Below, piece by piece: positions 57,473 to 64,000 of a DNA stretch of 64,000 nucleotides. Positions within the stretch are counted from its first letter, which is position 1. Every line of letters begins with the position of its first letter. The notes beneath the pieces were generated by a model. That model ran no database searches. It saw only the letters and a program-made list of their open reading frames with translations, and was not told where the DNA came from. Position numbers and translations under genes: made by a program. Source of the stretch: Modestobacter lapidis (GTDB lineage: Bacteria > Actinomycetota > Actinomycetes > Mycobacteriales > Geodermatophilaceae); contig JABAKE010000004.1 in assembly GCA_019779905.1 (NCBI GenBank), positions 62,001-126,000 of the forward strand. Reading direction: 5' to 3'.

Positions 57473-59983
57473 GTGGTGACGTCGCTGCACCCTTCCCCGG
57501 TCGCGACCGACGGCCGGGACACCGCTGCCCGGGACACCGCCGCCGGCTCCCCGCCGGACGTCCTCCCGGGGGCCGACCTGCTCGAGGCGCTGCTCACCGG
57601 TACCGACCCCGAACACGACCCGGTCACCCACGTCCACCGGCTCCCGGCCCGGTGCAGCCGGCTCGCCGAGTGGCCCTCCTGGATGCGGCCGGAGCTGCGC
57701 GACCGCCTGGCTGCCCGTGGGGTGCCCGCCCCGTTCAGCCATCAGTTGGCTGCCGCCGAGCTCGCCCGCAGCGGGCAGCACGTGGTGGTCGCGACCGGGA
57801 CGGCGTCGGGGAAGTCGCTGGCCTACCAGCTGCCGGCGCTGACCGCCCTCGCCGAGGACCCCAGGGCCTGTGTTCTCTACCTGGCGCCCACCAAGGCGCT
57901 GGCCCGCGACCAGCTGGCCGCGGTGTCCGCGCTCGCCGACCCCTCGGTGCGGCCCGCCGCCTACGACGGCGACACCCCGATGGAGGAGCGGGAGTGGGTC
58001 CGCCGGCACTCGCGGTGGATCGTGACCAACCCCGACATGCTGCACCGCGGGGTGCTGCCCGCACACCAGAAGTGGTCGAGCACCCTGCGCCGGGTCGCCT
58101 ACGTGGTGGTCGACGAGTGCCATGCCTACCGCGGCGTCTTCGGCTCGCACGTGGGGCACGTGCTCCGCCGGCTGCGCCGGATCTGCCGGCGGTACGGCGC
58201 GGACCCGGTGTTCGTCCTGGCCTCGGCGACCGTGGCCGACCCGGCCGCGGCCGCAAGCCGGCTCGTGGGCGCCCCCGTCACCGCGGTGACCGAGGACGGC
58301 TCGCCCCGGCCGGGTGCGACGTTCGCCCTCTGGGAGCCGCCGCTGACCGAGCGCACCGGCGAGCAGGGCGCACCGCTGCGCCGCTCCGCTGCCTCGGACG
58401 CCGCCGGCCTGCTGGCCGACCTGGTCGAGCAGGGCGCCCGGACACTGGCGTTCGTCCGGTCGCGGCGCAGCGCCGAGTCCGTCGCCGACCAGGCCCGCCG
58501 GGTGCTCGCCGACCGGGGACGCGGCGACCTGGTGTCCCGGGTCGACTCCTACCGGGGCGGCTACCTCCCGGAGGAGCGCCGCGAGCTGGAGCGCGCGCTG
58601 TCCACCGGAGCCCTGCTCGGGGTGGCCACCACCAACGCGCTGGAACTGGGCATCGACATCGCCGGCCTCGACGCGGTGGTGCTGGCCGGGTACCCCGGCA
58701 CGCTGGCCTCGCTGTGGCAGCAGGCCGGCCGGGCCGGGCGTGCGCAGCGGGAGTCGCTGGTCGTCTTCATCGCCCGTGACGATCCGCTGGACCACTACCT
58801 GGCCCACCACCCGAAAGCCGTGTTCGGCCGGCCGGTGGAGGCGACGGTCACCGATCCGACCAACCCCTACGTGCTCGGGCCCCAGCTGTGCTGCGCCGCC
58901 GCCGAGCTGCCGCTGCGACCGGAGGAGCTGGTCGAGTTCGGCGGGGCACCCGCCGAGGAGCAGATCGCCGACCTGGTCGCGACCGGGCAGCTGCGCTCCC
59001 GGCCGACCGGCTGGTACTGGGCCGGCCGCGGACGGCCCGACGTCGACATCCGCGGCGACGGGGACCCGCCGGTGTCGATCATCGAAGGCGCCACCGGACG
59101 CCTGCTGGGCACCGTCGACGGCGGGGCGGCGCACTCCGCGGTGCACGCCGGGGCGCTCTACGTGCACCGGGGGGAGAGCTACGTCGTCGACGAGTTCGAC
59201 GTGGCGGACGCCTGCGCGGTCGTGCACCCCGAGAGCCCGGAGTGGACGACGGTGTCCCGCGACGTCACCGACTACGCCGTCGTCTCGATCGATCGGACCC
59301 GCCGGCTGGGGCCGGTGACCGCGCACACCGGCGTGGTCGACGTGCGGAACCAGGTGGTCGCCTACCAGCGGCGCCGGCTGGGCACCGGCGAGGTGCTCGC
59401 CGAGTTCCCGCTGGACCTGCCCTCCCGCCAGCTGCGCACCCGGGCGGTCTGGCTGACCTTCGACGAGCGGGCCATCACCCGGGCCGAGCTGGCCGAGTCG
59501 GAGCTGCCCGGCTCGTTGCACGCTGCCGAGCACGCCGCCATCGGGCTGCTGCCGTTGATGGCCACCTGCGACCGGTGGGACCTCGGCGGGGTGTCGACCG
59601 CGCTGCACCCGGACACCGGTGCGGCCACGATCGTGGTCTACGACGGGCACCCCGGTGGCGCGGGTTTCGCCGAGCGCGGCTACGCCGTGCTGCGCCAGTG
59701 GCTGCAGGCCACCCGGGCCACGGTGGCCAGCTGCGAGTGCGAGGCCGGCTGCCCGTCGTGCGTGCAGTCGCCCAAGTGCGGCAACGGCAACGAGCCGCTG
59801 GACAAGCCCGGTGCCGTCCGGCTGCTCGACGTGGTGCTCGACGAGCTGGCCGCGGCCGCGGACCGGGAGTTGGACGAGCGGGCGGACGGTGGCCGGGACA
59901 CGGGCAGCGATCCGGCCGACGACGATGCCCCGGCCGGGGCCGCCGCCCCTGGTGACGCCCTCACCGACGACCTGGTCTTCTGA
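57473..59983 (+). CDS. mrfA: MrfA-type DEAD/DEAH-box helicase
   Basis: An 836-residue superfamily 2 helicase (GTG at 57473 or the adjacent 57476). It has motif I ATGTASGKS, motif Ia LYLAPTKALARDQ, motif II DECH (VVDECHAYRG), motif III SAT, and helicase C with ATTNALELGIDIAGLDAVVLAGYPGT and QQAGRAGR. The C-terminal DUF1998 domain has the four-cysteine signature CECEAGCPSCVQSPKCGNGNEPLDK that defines MrfA (YprA), a mitomycin C and nucleotide-excision-type repair helicase. In mycobacteria Rv3649 occupies the same place. A hydrophilic acidic tail of about 45 residues follows. Confidence 0.93.
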   Translation: MVTSLHPSPVATDGRDTAARDTAAGSPPDVLPGADLLEALLTGTDPEHDPVTHVHRLPARCSRLAEWPSWMRPELRDRLAARGVPAPFSHQLAAAELARSGQHVVVATGTASGKSLAYQLPALTALAEDPRACVLYLAPTKALARDQLAAVSALADPSVRPAAYDGDTPMEEREWVRRHSRWIVTNPDMLHRGVLPAHQKWSSTLRRVAYVVVDECHAYRGVFGSHVGHVLRRLRRICRRYGADPVFVLASATVADPAAAASRLVGAPVTAVTEDGSPRPGATFALWEPPLTERTGEQGAPLRRSAASDAAGLLADLVEQGARTLAFVRSRRSAESVADQARRVLADRGRGDLVSRVDSYRGGYLPEERRELERALSTGALLGVATTNALELGIDIAGLDAVVLAGYPGTLASLWQQAGRAGRAQRESLVVFIARDDPLDHYLAHHPKAVFGRPVEATVTDPTNPYVLGPQLCCAAAELPLRPEELVEFGGAPAEEQIADLVATGQLRSRPTGWYWAGRGRPDVDIRGDGDPPVSIIEGATGRLLGTVDGGAAHSAVHAGALYVHRGESYVVDEFDVADACAVVHPESPEWTTVSRDVTDYAVVSIDRTRRLGPVTAHTGVVDVRNQVVAYQRRRLGTGEVLAEFPLDLPSRQLRTRAVWLTFDERAITRAELAESELPGSLHAAEHAAIGLLPLMATCDRWDLGGVSTALHPDTGAATIVVYDGHPGGAGFAERGYAVLRQWLQATRATVASCECEAGCPSCVQSPKCGNGNEPLDKPGAVRLLDVVLDELAAAADRELDERADGGRDTGSDPADDDAPAGAAAPGDALTDDLVF

Positions 59984-60412
59984 GCCGTCCGGGACCGAAC
60001 CGGGCTGCCCGGTCGCGACCGTGCCGAGCTCCGGCGGCGCCGGCCCCGCGCGGGCCCGGCCGCGGGCGTCGACCACGCCCAGCGGCCCGAGCCGGACGGG
60101 CACCCGGACGTGCAGCTCGACGACAGCGCCCGGCGCTACCCGGCAGCTGTCCACCGATGCCCCGTTGGCGGCGGCGACCGTGCTGGCGACCGCGCATGCC
60201 GCCGGATCGCCCAACACGGCCCGGCCGGCGCCGGCCAGGGCCGCCAGATCGGCCGCCGCACCCGCCCGGTGCCGGCCCACCACCGCTCCACCGACGAGGA
60301 CCACCGCGACGCCGACCGCGGCGAGCAGGCCGGCCAGGGCGACGACCCACACCGTCGCCGACCCCCGCTCCCCGGTTCCTGCCTCCGCCGCGTCGGCGCG
60401 GTGCCCTGTCAC
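59984..60412 (-). CDS. TadE/TadG-like protein of the helicase/secretion neighbourhood, 3' end unresolved
   Basis: Start at 60412 with an N-terminal membrane helix (GSATVWVVALAGLLAAVGVAVVLVGGAVVGRHRAGAAADLAALAGAGRAVLG), two cysteines (AACAVA, SCRVAPG) and a short beta domain ending [22 protein letters not shown]. This matches the helicase/secretion-neighbourhood TadE-like family (Rv3655c), normally 110-130 residues. The expected stop near 60040 is missing: the frame remains open antisense through the helicase to 56588. I give only the part up to the helicase stop. Either a frameshift removed the stop or the protein has a foreign tail. Confidence 0.65.
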
Positions 60413-60780
60413 GGCACCGCCCGGTCGGCGCCCGGTTCACGCAGGCCGGTCGCGGTTGCGCTCACCGGGACGTGCAGCGGCACCGGACCCAGCGGCTGCA
60501 GCGCAGCGGTCACCGTGACGGTCACCGTCGTCCCGGAGGTGGACACCTCGACCCGGGCGCCGTCGGGCGCCGCCCGACCGGCCAGCTCGACGACGACCGC
60601 GATCGGCTCGCCGCGGGCAGCGGCCCGGACCCCCTCCCGGGCCGCGTCCACGCACCGCAACTGGGCTCCGACCACGACGACCGCCGCCACCGCGGCGGCC
60701 AGCACGAGCAGGAGGACCGGGAGGACCACCGCCGTCTCGGCAGTAACCATCCCGGCCTCCCGGTCGCGACGGGCGGACAT
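60409..60780 (-). CDS. TadE-family minor pilin-like protein
   Basis: A 123-residue protein with a short basic N-terminus (MSARRDREAGMVTAETAVV) and a single hydrophobic helix (LPVLLLVLAAAVAAVVVVGAQLRCVDAAREG), followed by a beta-type extracellular domain. This is the TadE arrangement, with E in TAETAV at the prepilin position. It lies three bp after the Flp-like gene and overlaps the next TadE-like gene, as in Rv3655c-Rv3656c. Confidence 0.85.
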   Translation of the reverse strand: MSARRDREAGMVTAETAVVLPVLLLVLAAAVAAVVVVGAQLRCVDAAREGVRAAARGEPIAVVVELAGRAAPDGARVEVSTSGTTVTVTVTAALQPLGPVPLHVPVSATATGLREPGADRAVP

Positions 60781-60783
60781 CGG

Positions 60784-61074
60784 TCAGGACAGGGTCGACA
60801 GCGCCGACTGCACGAGGTCGCCGAGGGCGTCGACGACCGACCCGCCGGTGACCACCTGGTAGAGCACAGCGGCGAACGCGCAGGCCGCGACGGTGCCGAC
60901 GGCGTACTCGGCGGTGCTCATCCCCGCCTCGCCGGACTCCTGCACCCGGGCCCACCGCCGGGCGAGCCGCCGCCGCACCGACCGCTGCCCGTCCGGCGGC
61001 GGCACCGCCGCCGCACCGGCGCTCTCCGGCTGTCGCTGCAGCTCCTGCTGGGTGGTCGGGACCGTGCTGGTCAT
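60784..61074 (-). CDS. DUF4244 Flp-type pilin
   Basis: A 96-residue prepilin-like protein (ATG at 61074, GAGGAGG upstream). After a 58-residue hydrophilic leader comes the cleavage-type motif G-M-STAEYA (Glu at +5 with Tyr) and one hydrophobic helix (GTVAACAFAAVLYQVVTGG). DUF4244 proteins are the Flp-like pilins of actinobacterial Tad systems (Rv3656c). It is likely cleaved by a prepilin peptidase encoded elsewhere and assembled by the TadA, TadB and TadC proteins encoded upstream. Confidence 0.88.
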   Translation of the reverse strand: MTSTVPTTQQELQRQPESAGAAAVPPPDGQRSVRRRLARRWARVQESGEAGMSTAEYAVGTVAACAFAAVLYQVVTGGSVVDALGDLVQSALSTLS

Positions 61075-61227
61075 GGCTCCTCCTCCGTGGGCCACCGGCG
61101 GGCCCGTCGCTCCCGAGATTGCGGCCGGCAACCCCGTTCCGACCGGTCGCCGGCCCAGCTGTGGACCGCAGTTCCGGCTGGGGACACCGGCCGGCCCGGG
61201 AGGGCGCGGTGTGCTGGCCGGAGCCGG

Positions 61228-61995
61228 TCAGCCGAAGACGTCCGCGGCGATGCCGAGCACCATCGGCACCACCCCCAGGCAGAGGAAGGCCGGGAGGAAG
61301 CACACGCCCAGCGGCGCGAGCACCCAGACCCCCGCCCGGCGGACCGCTGCCTCGACCGCGCTCCGCTGGGCGGTGCGCAGATCACCGGCCAGCCGCTGCA
61401 GCGCGGGCACCACGGACGAGCCGGACTCGCCCGCGCGCACCAGCACCCGGGCCAGCGGGGCCACCGGCGCAGGCACCCCCGACCACGCCTGACGCGGGGC
61501 AGCACCCAGCCGGTACAGGACGCCCACCTGGTCGAGTTCGACGCCGAGGGGACCGGGCACCGACGTCGCGACCGCCGCGACCGCCGCGCCGATCGGTGTG
61601 CCGGCGGCCAGGCAGACCGCCAGCAGGTCGCAGGCCACCGGCAGGTCCCGGACGCCGTCGTCGGCCGGCGGCCCTCCTCCGCGGCGGAGCAGCCGCTCGA
61701 CCAGGACCGCCGTCCCGACGCCGGCCACCGCCCCGCCGAGGCCGCCGCCGAGCACCGCGAAGGCGGCGACGCCGGCCACTGCTGCCTCCGCCCGCCGGCG
61801 GAGCCGACCGGGCGGGCCCGCGCCCGGGCCGGCGGGGCCACGCAGGGCCCTGCGCGACGCGCGGTCCGGCAGGACGCCGTGGGATGCGGGAGCGAGCTGC
61901 CGGACCCGATCCCGCCGGACCGAGTCGGGCGGCCGCCACAGCAGCAGCGCAGCGCCCAGCGCGACGAGCGCGAGCGCCGGCCCGCCGGCGGTCAC
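61228..61995 (-). CDS. Tad secretion system membrane protein TadC-like
   Basis: A 255-residue type II secretion F-domain protein, the second platform subunit. It has hydrophobic segments at both ends (ALALVALGAALLLW; GVWVLAPLGVCFLPAFLCLGVVPMVLGIA) and the T2SF region VCLAAGTPIGAAVAAVATSVPGPLG ... RVLVRAGESGSSVVPALQRLAGDL. The GTG overlaps the tadB stop by four bases. The 153-bp gap to the pilin gene carries no clear hairpin. Confidence 0.85.
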   Translation of the reverse strand: MTAGGPALALVALGAALLLWRPPDSVRRDRVRQLAPASHGVLPDRASRRALRGPAGPGAGPPGRLRRRAEAAVAGVAAFAVLGGGLGGAVAGVGTAVLVERLLRRGGGPPADDGVRDLPVACDLLAVCLAAGTPIGAAVAAVATSVPGPLGVELDQVGVLYRLGAAPRQAWSGVPAPVAPLARVLVRAGESGSSVVPALQRLAGDLRTAQRSAVEAAVRRAGVWVLAPLGVCFLPAFLCLGVVPMVLGIAADVFG

Positions 61996-62798
61996 CGGGT
62001 CACCGCACGCCGCACCAGCCGCGCCGACCAGGCCACCCCGGCCAGCTCCAGCGCGACGCCGCAGACCAGGAGGACGGTGCCGGTGCCGGTCGTGGTCAGC
62101 ACCCGCCAGGGATCCGCACCCACGCCACCGCCCATCAGCAGCCCGAGCACCGGCAGGCCGGCCAGGACGGCGGCACTGGCCCGGGGCCCGGCCACCGCCG
62201 CCCGCAGCTCGGTCTCCGCCCGGGCCCGGGCCCGCAGGTCGTCCTCGACGGCGGCGGCCACGCCGGCCAGCGAGCAGCCCGTCCGGGCACTCAGCCGGAC
62301 CGCGGCCGCCACCCGGGCGAGGACGCCGTCCACGTCGCCCGGGGAGCCGGCCGCGGGAGTCGGTGGCCCGGCGCCGGGTCGCAGCACCCGGCCCAGCGCG
62401 GCCCCGGCCACCTCGTCCGGGCAGCCGGCCACGGCGGCGTCGGCCGCCTCCTCGACCGACCGGCCGGCCCGCAGTTCGGCGGCAAGCACGCCCAGGCCCT
62501 CCGCGACCGCCTGCACGCGCCGCCGGCCCTCGGCCGCCCGGCGCGCGCCCCGGAGGGCGCGAACGGCCGCCCCGGCGCACACGCCGGCCAACGCGGCCAC
62601 CAGCGGCGTGCTGGCCACCGCCACCACCGCGGCCGCCAGCAGCCCACCGGCACCCACCGCGCCGGGCCGGTCCACCAGTGCGCCGAGCTCCACGGCGGGC
62701 ACCGACCGCGTGGCGCGCAGTCGGCCCGGGGGCTCCTGGACCCCGCGGGCCGGCCAGCACACCGCGGCCGCGGCCAGGCAGCACAGGGCACCGGTCAT
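61992..62798 (-). CDS. Tad secretion system membrane protein TadB-like
   Basis: A 268-residue membrane protein with four predicted helices (ALCCLAAAAVCW, VGAGGLLAAAVVAVASTPLVAALAGVC, SAAVLAGLPVLGLLMG, TVLLVCGVALELAGVAW) and the F-domain core LGVLAAELRAGRSVEEAADAAVAG ... ARVAAAVRLSARTGCSLAGVAAAVEDDL. With TadC it forms the inner-membrane platform of the pilus. The ATG overlaps the tadA stop. Confidence 0.85.
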   Translation of the reverse strand: MTGALCCLAAAAVCWPARGVQEPPGRLRATRSVPAVELGALVDRPGAVGAGGLLAAAVVAVASTPLVAALAGVCAGAAVRALRGARRAAEGRRRVQAVAEGLGVLAAELRAGRSVEEAADAAVAGCPDEVAGAALGRVLRPGAGPPTPAAGSPGDVDGVLARVAAAVRLSARTGCSLAGVAAAVEDDLRARARAETELRAAVAGPRASAAVLAGLPVLGLLMGGGVGADPWRVLTTTGTGTVLLVCGVALELAGVAWSARLVRRAVTR

Positions 62799-63949
62799 CC
62801 CGGCACCCGGCAGCCCAGCACCGCGGCCAGCTCGGCGCGGCCCGGGCTCTCCCCGCCGTCCGACCGCCATCCGGGGACGACCTCGATGAGCTCGCGCCGC
62901 CGGCGGACCACCGCCACCTCGGCGACGCGCCGGCCGACCGGGGCCCGCTGGAGGTGCACCACCAGCGACAACGCGGCGGCCGCCTGGCTGTGCACCGCGA
63001 CCCGGCCCAGACCGGCCGCCACGCCGAGGGCCTCCAGCCGGGCCGGCACCTCGGCGGGCCGGTTCACGTGCAGCGTGCCGCAGCCGCCGTCGTGGCCGGT
63101 GTTGAGCGCGGCGAGCAGGTCGACGACCTCGGCACCACGTACCTCCCCGACGACCAGCCGGTCGGGCCGCATGCGCAGCGCCTGCCGCACCAGGTCGCGC
63201 AGCGTCACGGCGCCCACCGCCTCCACGTTGGGCGGCCGGGTGAGCAGCCGGACGACGTGCGGGTGGTCGGGCCACAGCTCCGGCGCGTCCTCGCAGAGCA
63301 CCAGCCGCTCGTCCGGCGGCACCAGGCCGAGCAACGCCGAGAGCACCGTGGTCTTGCCGCTGCCCGTGCCGCCGGTGACGAGGAACGCCGCGCGGCGCTG
63401 CACCGCGGCACGGAGCAGGTCCGCGGCCGCCCCGGGCAGCGCTCCGCGGGCAGCGAGGTCGGCGAAGGACAGCCGCGCGCGGCGCAGCACCCGCAGCGAC
63501 AGGCAGGTACCCCCGCCCGAGACGGGCGGCAGGACCGCGTGCAGCCGGGTGCCGTCGGGCAGCGAGGCATCGACCCACGGAGCGGCATCGTCCAGCCGCC
63601 GTCCGGCCGCGGCGGCGAGCCGCACCGCCAGCCGGCGGACCGCCTGCTCGTCGGGGAACCGGGCATCCGCCGGCTCCAGGCCCGATCCGCGGTCGACCCA
63701 GACCTGGTCCGGCCCGTTGACCAGCACGTCGGTCACCCCGGGAGTGCGCAGCAGCGGCTCGAGCGGGCCGGCGCCGGAGAGTTCGTCGCTGGCCATCCGA
63801 ACCGCCTCCAGGACGGCGCGGTCGCCCAGGAGGCCCCCGGACTCCTCCCGTACCAGAGCCGCGACCGCTGCCGAGCTGACCACACCCGGCCCGGCCGCGA
63901 GCCGGGCCCGGACCCGCTCGACCAGCGGCCCGGGCGCCCCGACGCTCAC
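62795..63949 (-). CDS. Tad pilus assembly ATPase TadA/CpaF
   Basis: Secretion ATPase of the VirB11/PilT family, 384 residues. It has Walker A VTGGTGSGKTT (near residue 192), the Asp box LVLCEDAPELWPDHPHVV, Walker B MRPDRLVVGEVRGAEVVDLLAALNTGHDGG and His box GTLHVNRPAEVPARL. GTG start overlaps the preceding cpaE-like stop by four bases, so cpaE, cpaF, tadB and tadC are a coupled unit. Matches mycobacterial Rv3659c. Confidence 0.93.
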   Translation of the reverse strand: MSVGAPGPLVERVRARLAAGPGVVSSAAVAALVREESGGLLGDRAVLEAVRMASDELSGAGPLEPLLRTPGVTDVLVNGPDQVWVDRGSGLEPADARFPDEQAVRRLAVRLAAAAGRRLDDAAPWVDASLPDGTRLHAVLPPVSGGGTCLSLRVLRRARLSFADLAARGALPGAAADLLRAAVQRRAAFLVTGGTGSGKTTVLSALLGLVPPDERLVLCEDAPELWPDHPHVVRLLTRPPNVEAVGAVTLRDLVRQALRMRPDRLVVGEVRGAEVVDLLAALNTGHDGGCGTLHVNRPAEVPARLEALGVAAGLGRVAVHSQAAAALSLVVHLQRAPVGRRVAEVAVVRRRRELIEVVPGWRSDGGESPGRAELAAVLGCRVPG

Positions 63950-64000
63950 CCCGGGCCGCCGTGCGGGAGCTCGGCCAGGAGCTGCCGGCTGAGCACGCCC
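63946..64000 (-). CDS. C-terminal end of a CpaE-like (septum-site-determining type) protein, partial
   Basis: Only the last 17 residues (GVLSRQLLAELPHGGPG) are in the window. The stop overlaps the cpaF GTG. In mycobacteria and relatives this place is taken by the Rv3660c-type MinD/CpaE-like ATPase, so the assignment rests on context alone. Confidence 0.55.
   Translation of the reverse strand, partial: GVLSRQLLAELPHGGPG

Overview
This is a very GC-rich actinobacterial chromosome segment. Lsr2, CarD, DisA-RadA, a Tad/Flp pilus cluster and a mycobacterial-type gene order (ispF-ispD-carD-lpqE-radA-disA ... clpC-lsr2-lysS ... panD-panC ... folK-folB-folP-folE-ftsH ... hpt-tilS-dacB-ppa ... holB-topA ... 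tad) place it in the Actinomycetia. The MFS-Tmk fusion and the overall look suggest Geodermatophilaceae (Blastococcus, Modestobacter or Geodermatophilus); that family assignment is inference.

Layout. 1-2801: rlmB (partial), cysS, ispF, ispD, a tightly overlapping minus-strand operon, then carD (to 3337). 3469-7668: plus-strand UbiA-type prenyltransferase, LpqE-type lipoprotein, radA and disA. 7723-9470: a membrane-anchored secreted protein converging on disA, then mutY. 9471-12946: a stack of hairpins, then clpC and lsr2. 13090-20555: lysS, coaX, nadC, nadB, panD, panC and a DUF2520 Rossmann protein, all minus, mostly with 4-bp overlaps; a 74-bp unit repeated exactly three times separates nadB from nadC. 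20845-23073: an SDR gene and a DUF6779-like membrane protein. 23397-27106: an OpuC-type quaternary-amine ABC transporter whose binding protein has its two halves in swapped order. 27193-32094: DUF3180 protein, folK, folB, folP, folE, ftsH (transcribed ftsH to DUF3180). 32308-37442: hpt, tilS, a zincin, dacB; divergent ppa; a membrane PAS-EAL protein. 40393-45162: a 4.7-kb segment bounded by a 42-bp direct repeat, one copy of which is the 3' part of tRNA-Thr(CGT); it carries a PucR regulator, a 40-residue membrane protein, a sodium:solute symporter and an amidase. 45128-54892: tRNA-Thr, holB, an MFS-thymidylate kinase fusion, a methyltransferase, topA, and a small helical protein plus DUF1023 hydrolase pair. 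55024-59983: proton-pumping pyrophosphatase and the divergent MrfA-type helicase. 59984-64000: a Tad pilus cluster (tadE-like genes, Flp-like pilin, tadC, tadB, tadA/cpaF, end of a cpaE-like gene).

Functionally the window is mostly core: isoprenoid precursors, NAD, pantothenate/CoA and folate synthesis, proteostasis (ClpC, FtsH), genome maintenance (RadA, MutY, MrfA, TopA, HolB), nucleotide metabolism (Hpt, Tmk), c-di-AMP synthesis and pyrophosphate removal. The accessory parts are the osmolyte transporter and the tRNA-bounded catabolic segment.

The most unusual signals are (1) the circularly permuted substrate-binding protein; (2) a dispersed ~60-bp hairpin lying directly after stop codons, with compensatory changes in both stems and a conserved 10-nt loop, one copy of which has become the N-terminus of FolB; (3) the 74-bp tandem repeat at the nadB/nadC junction that encodes three chained 25-residue mini-ORFs with 4-bp stop/start overlaps; and (4) the tRNA-Thr-bounded island with no integrase. 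No CRISPR array, rRNA or insertion sequence was seen.
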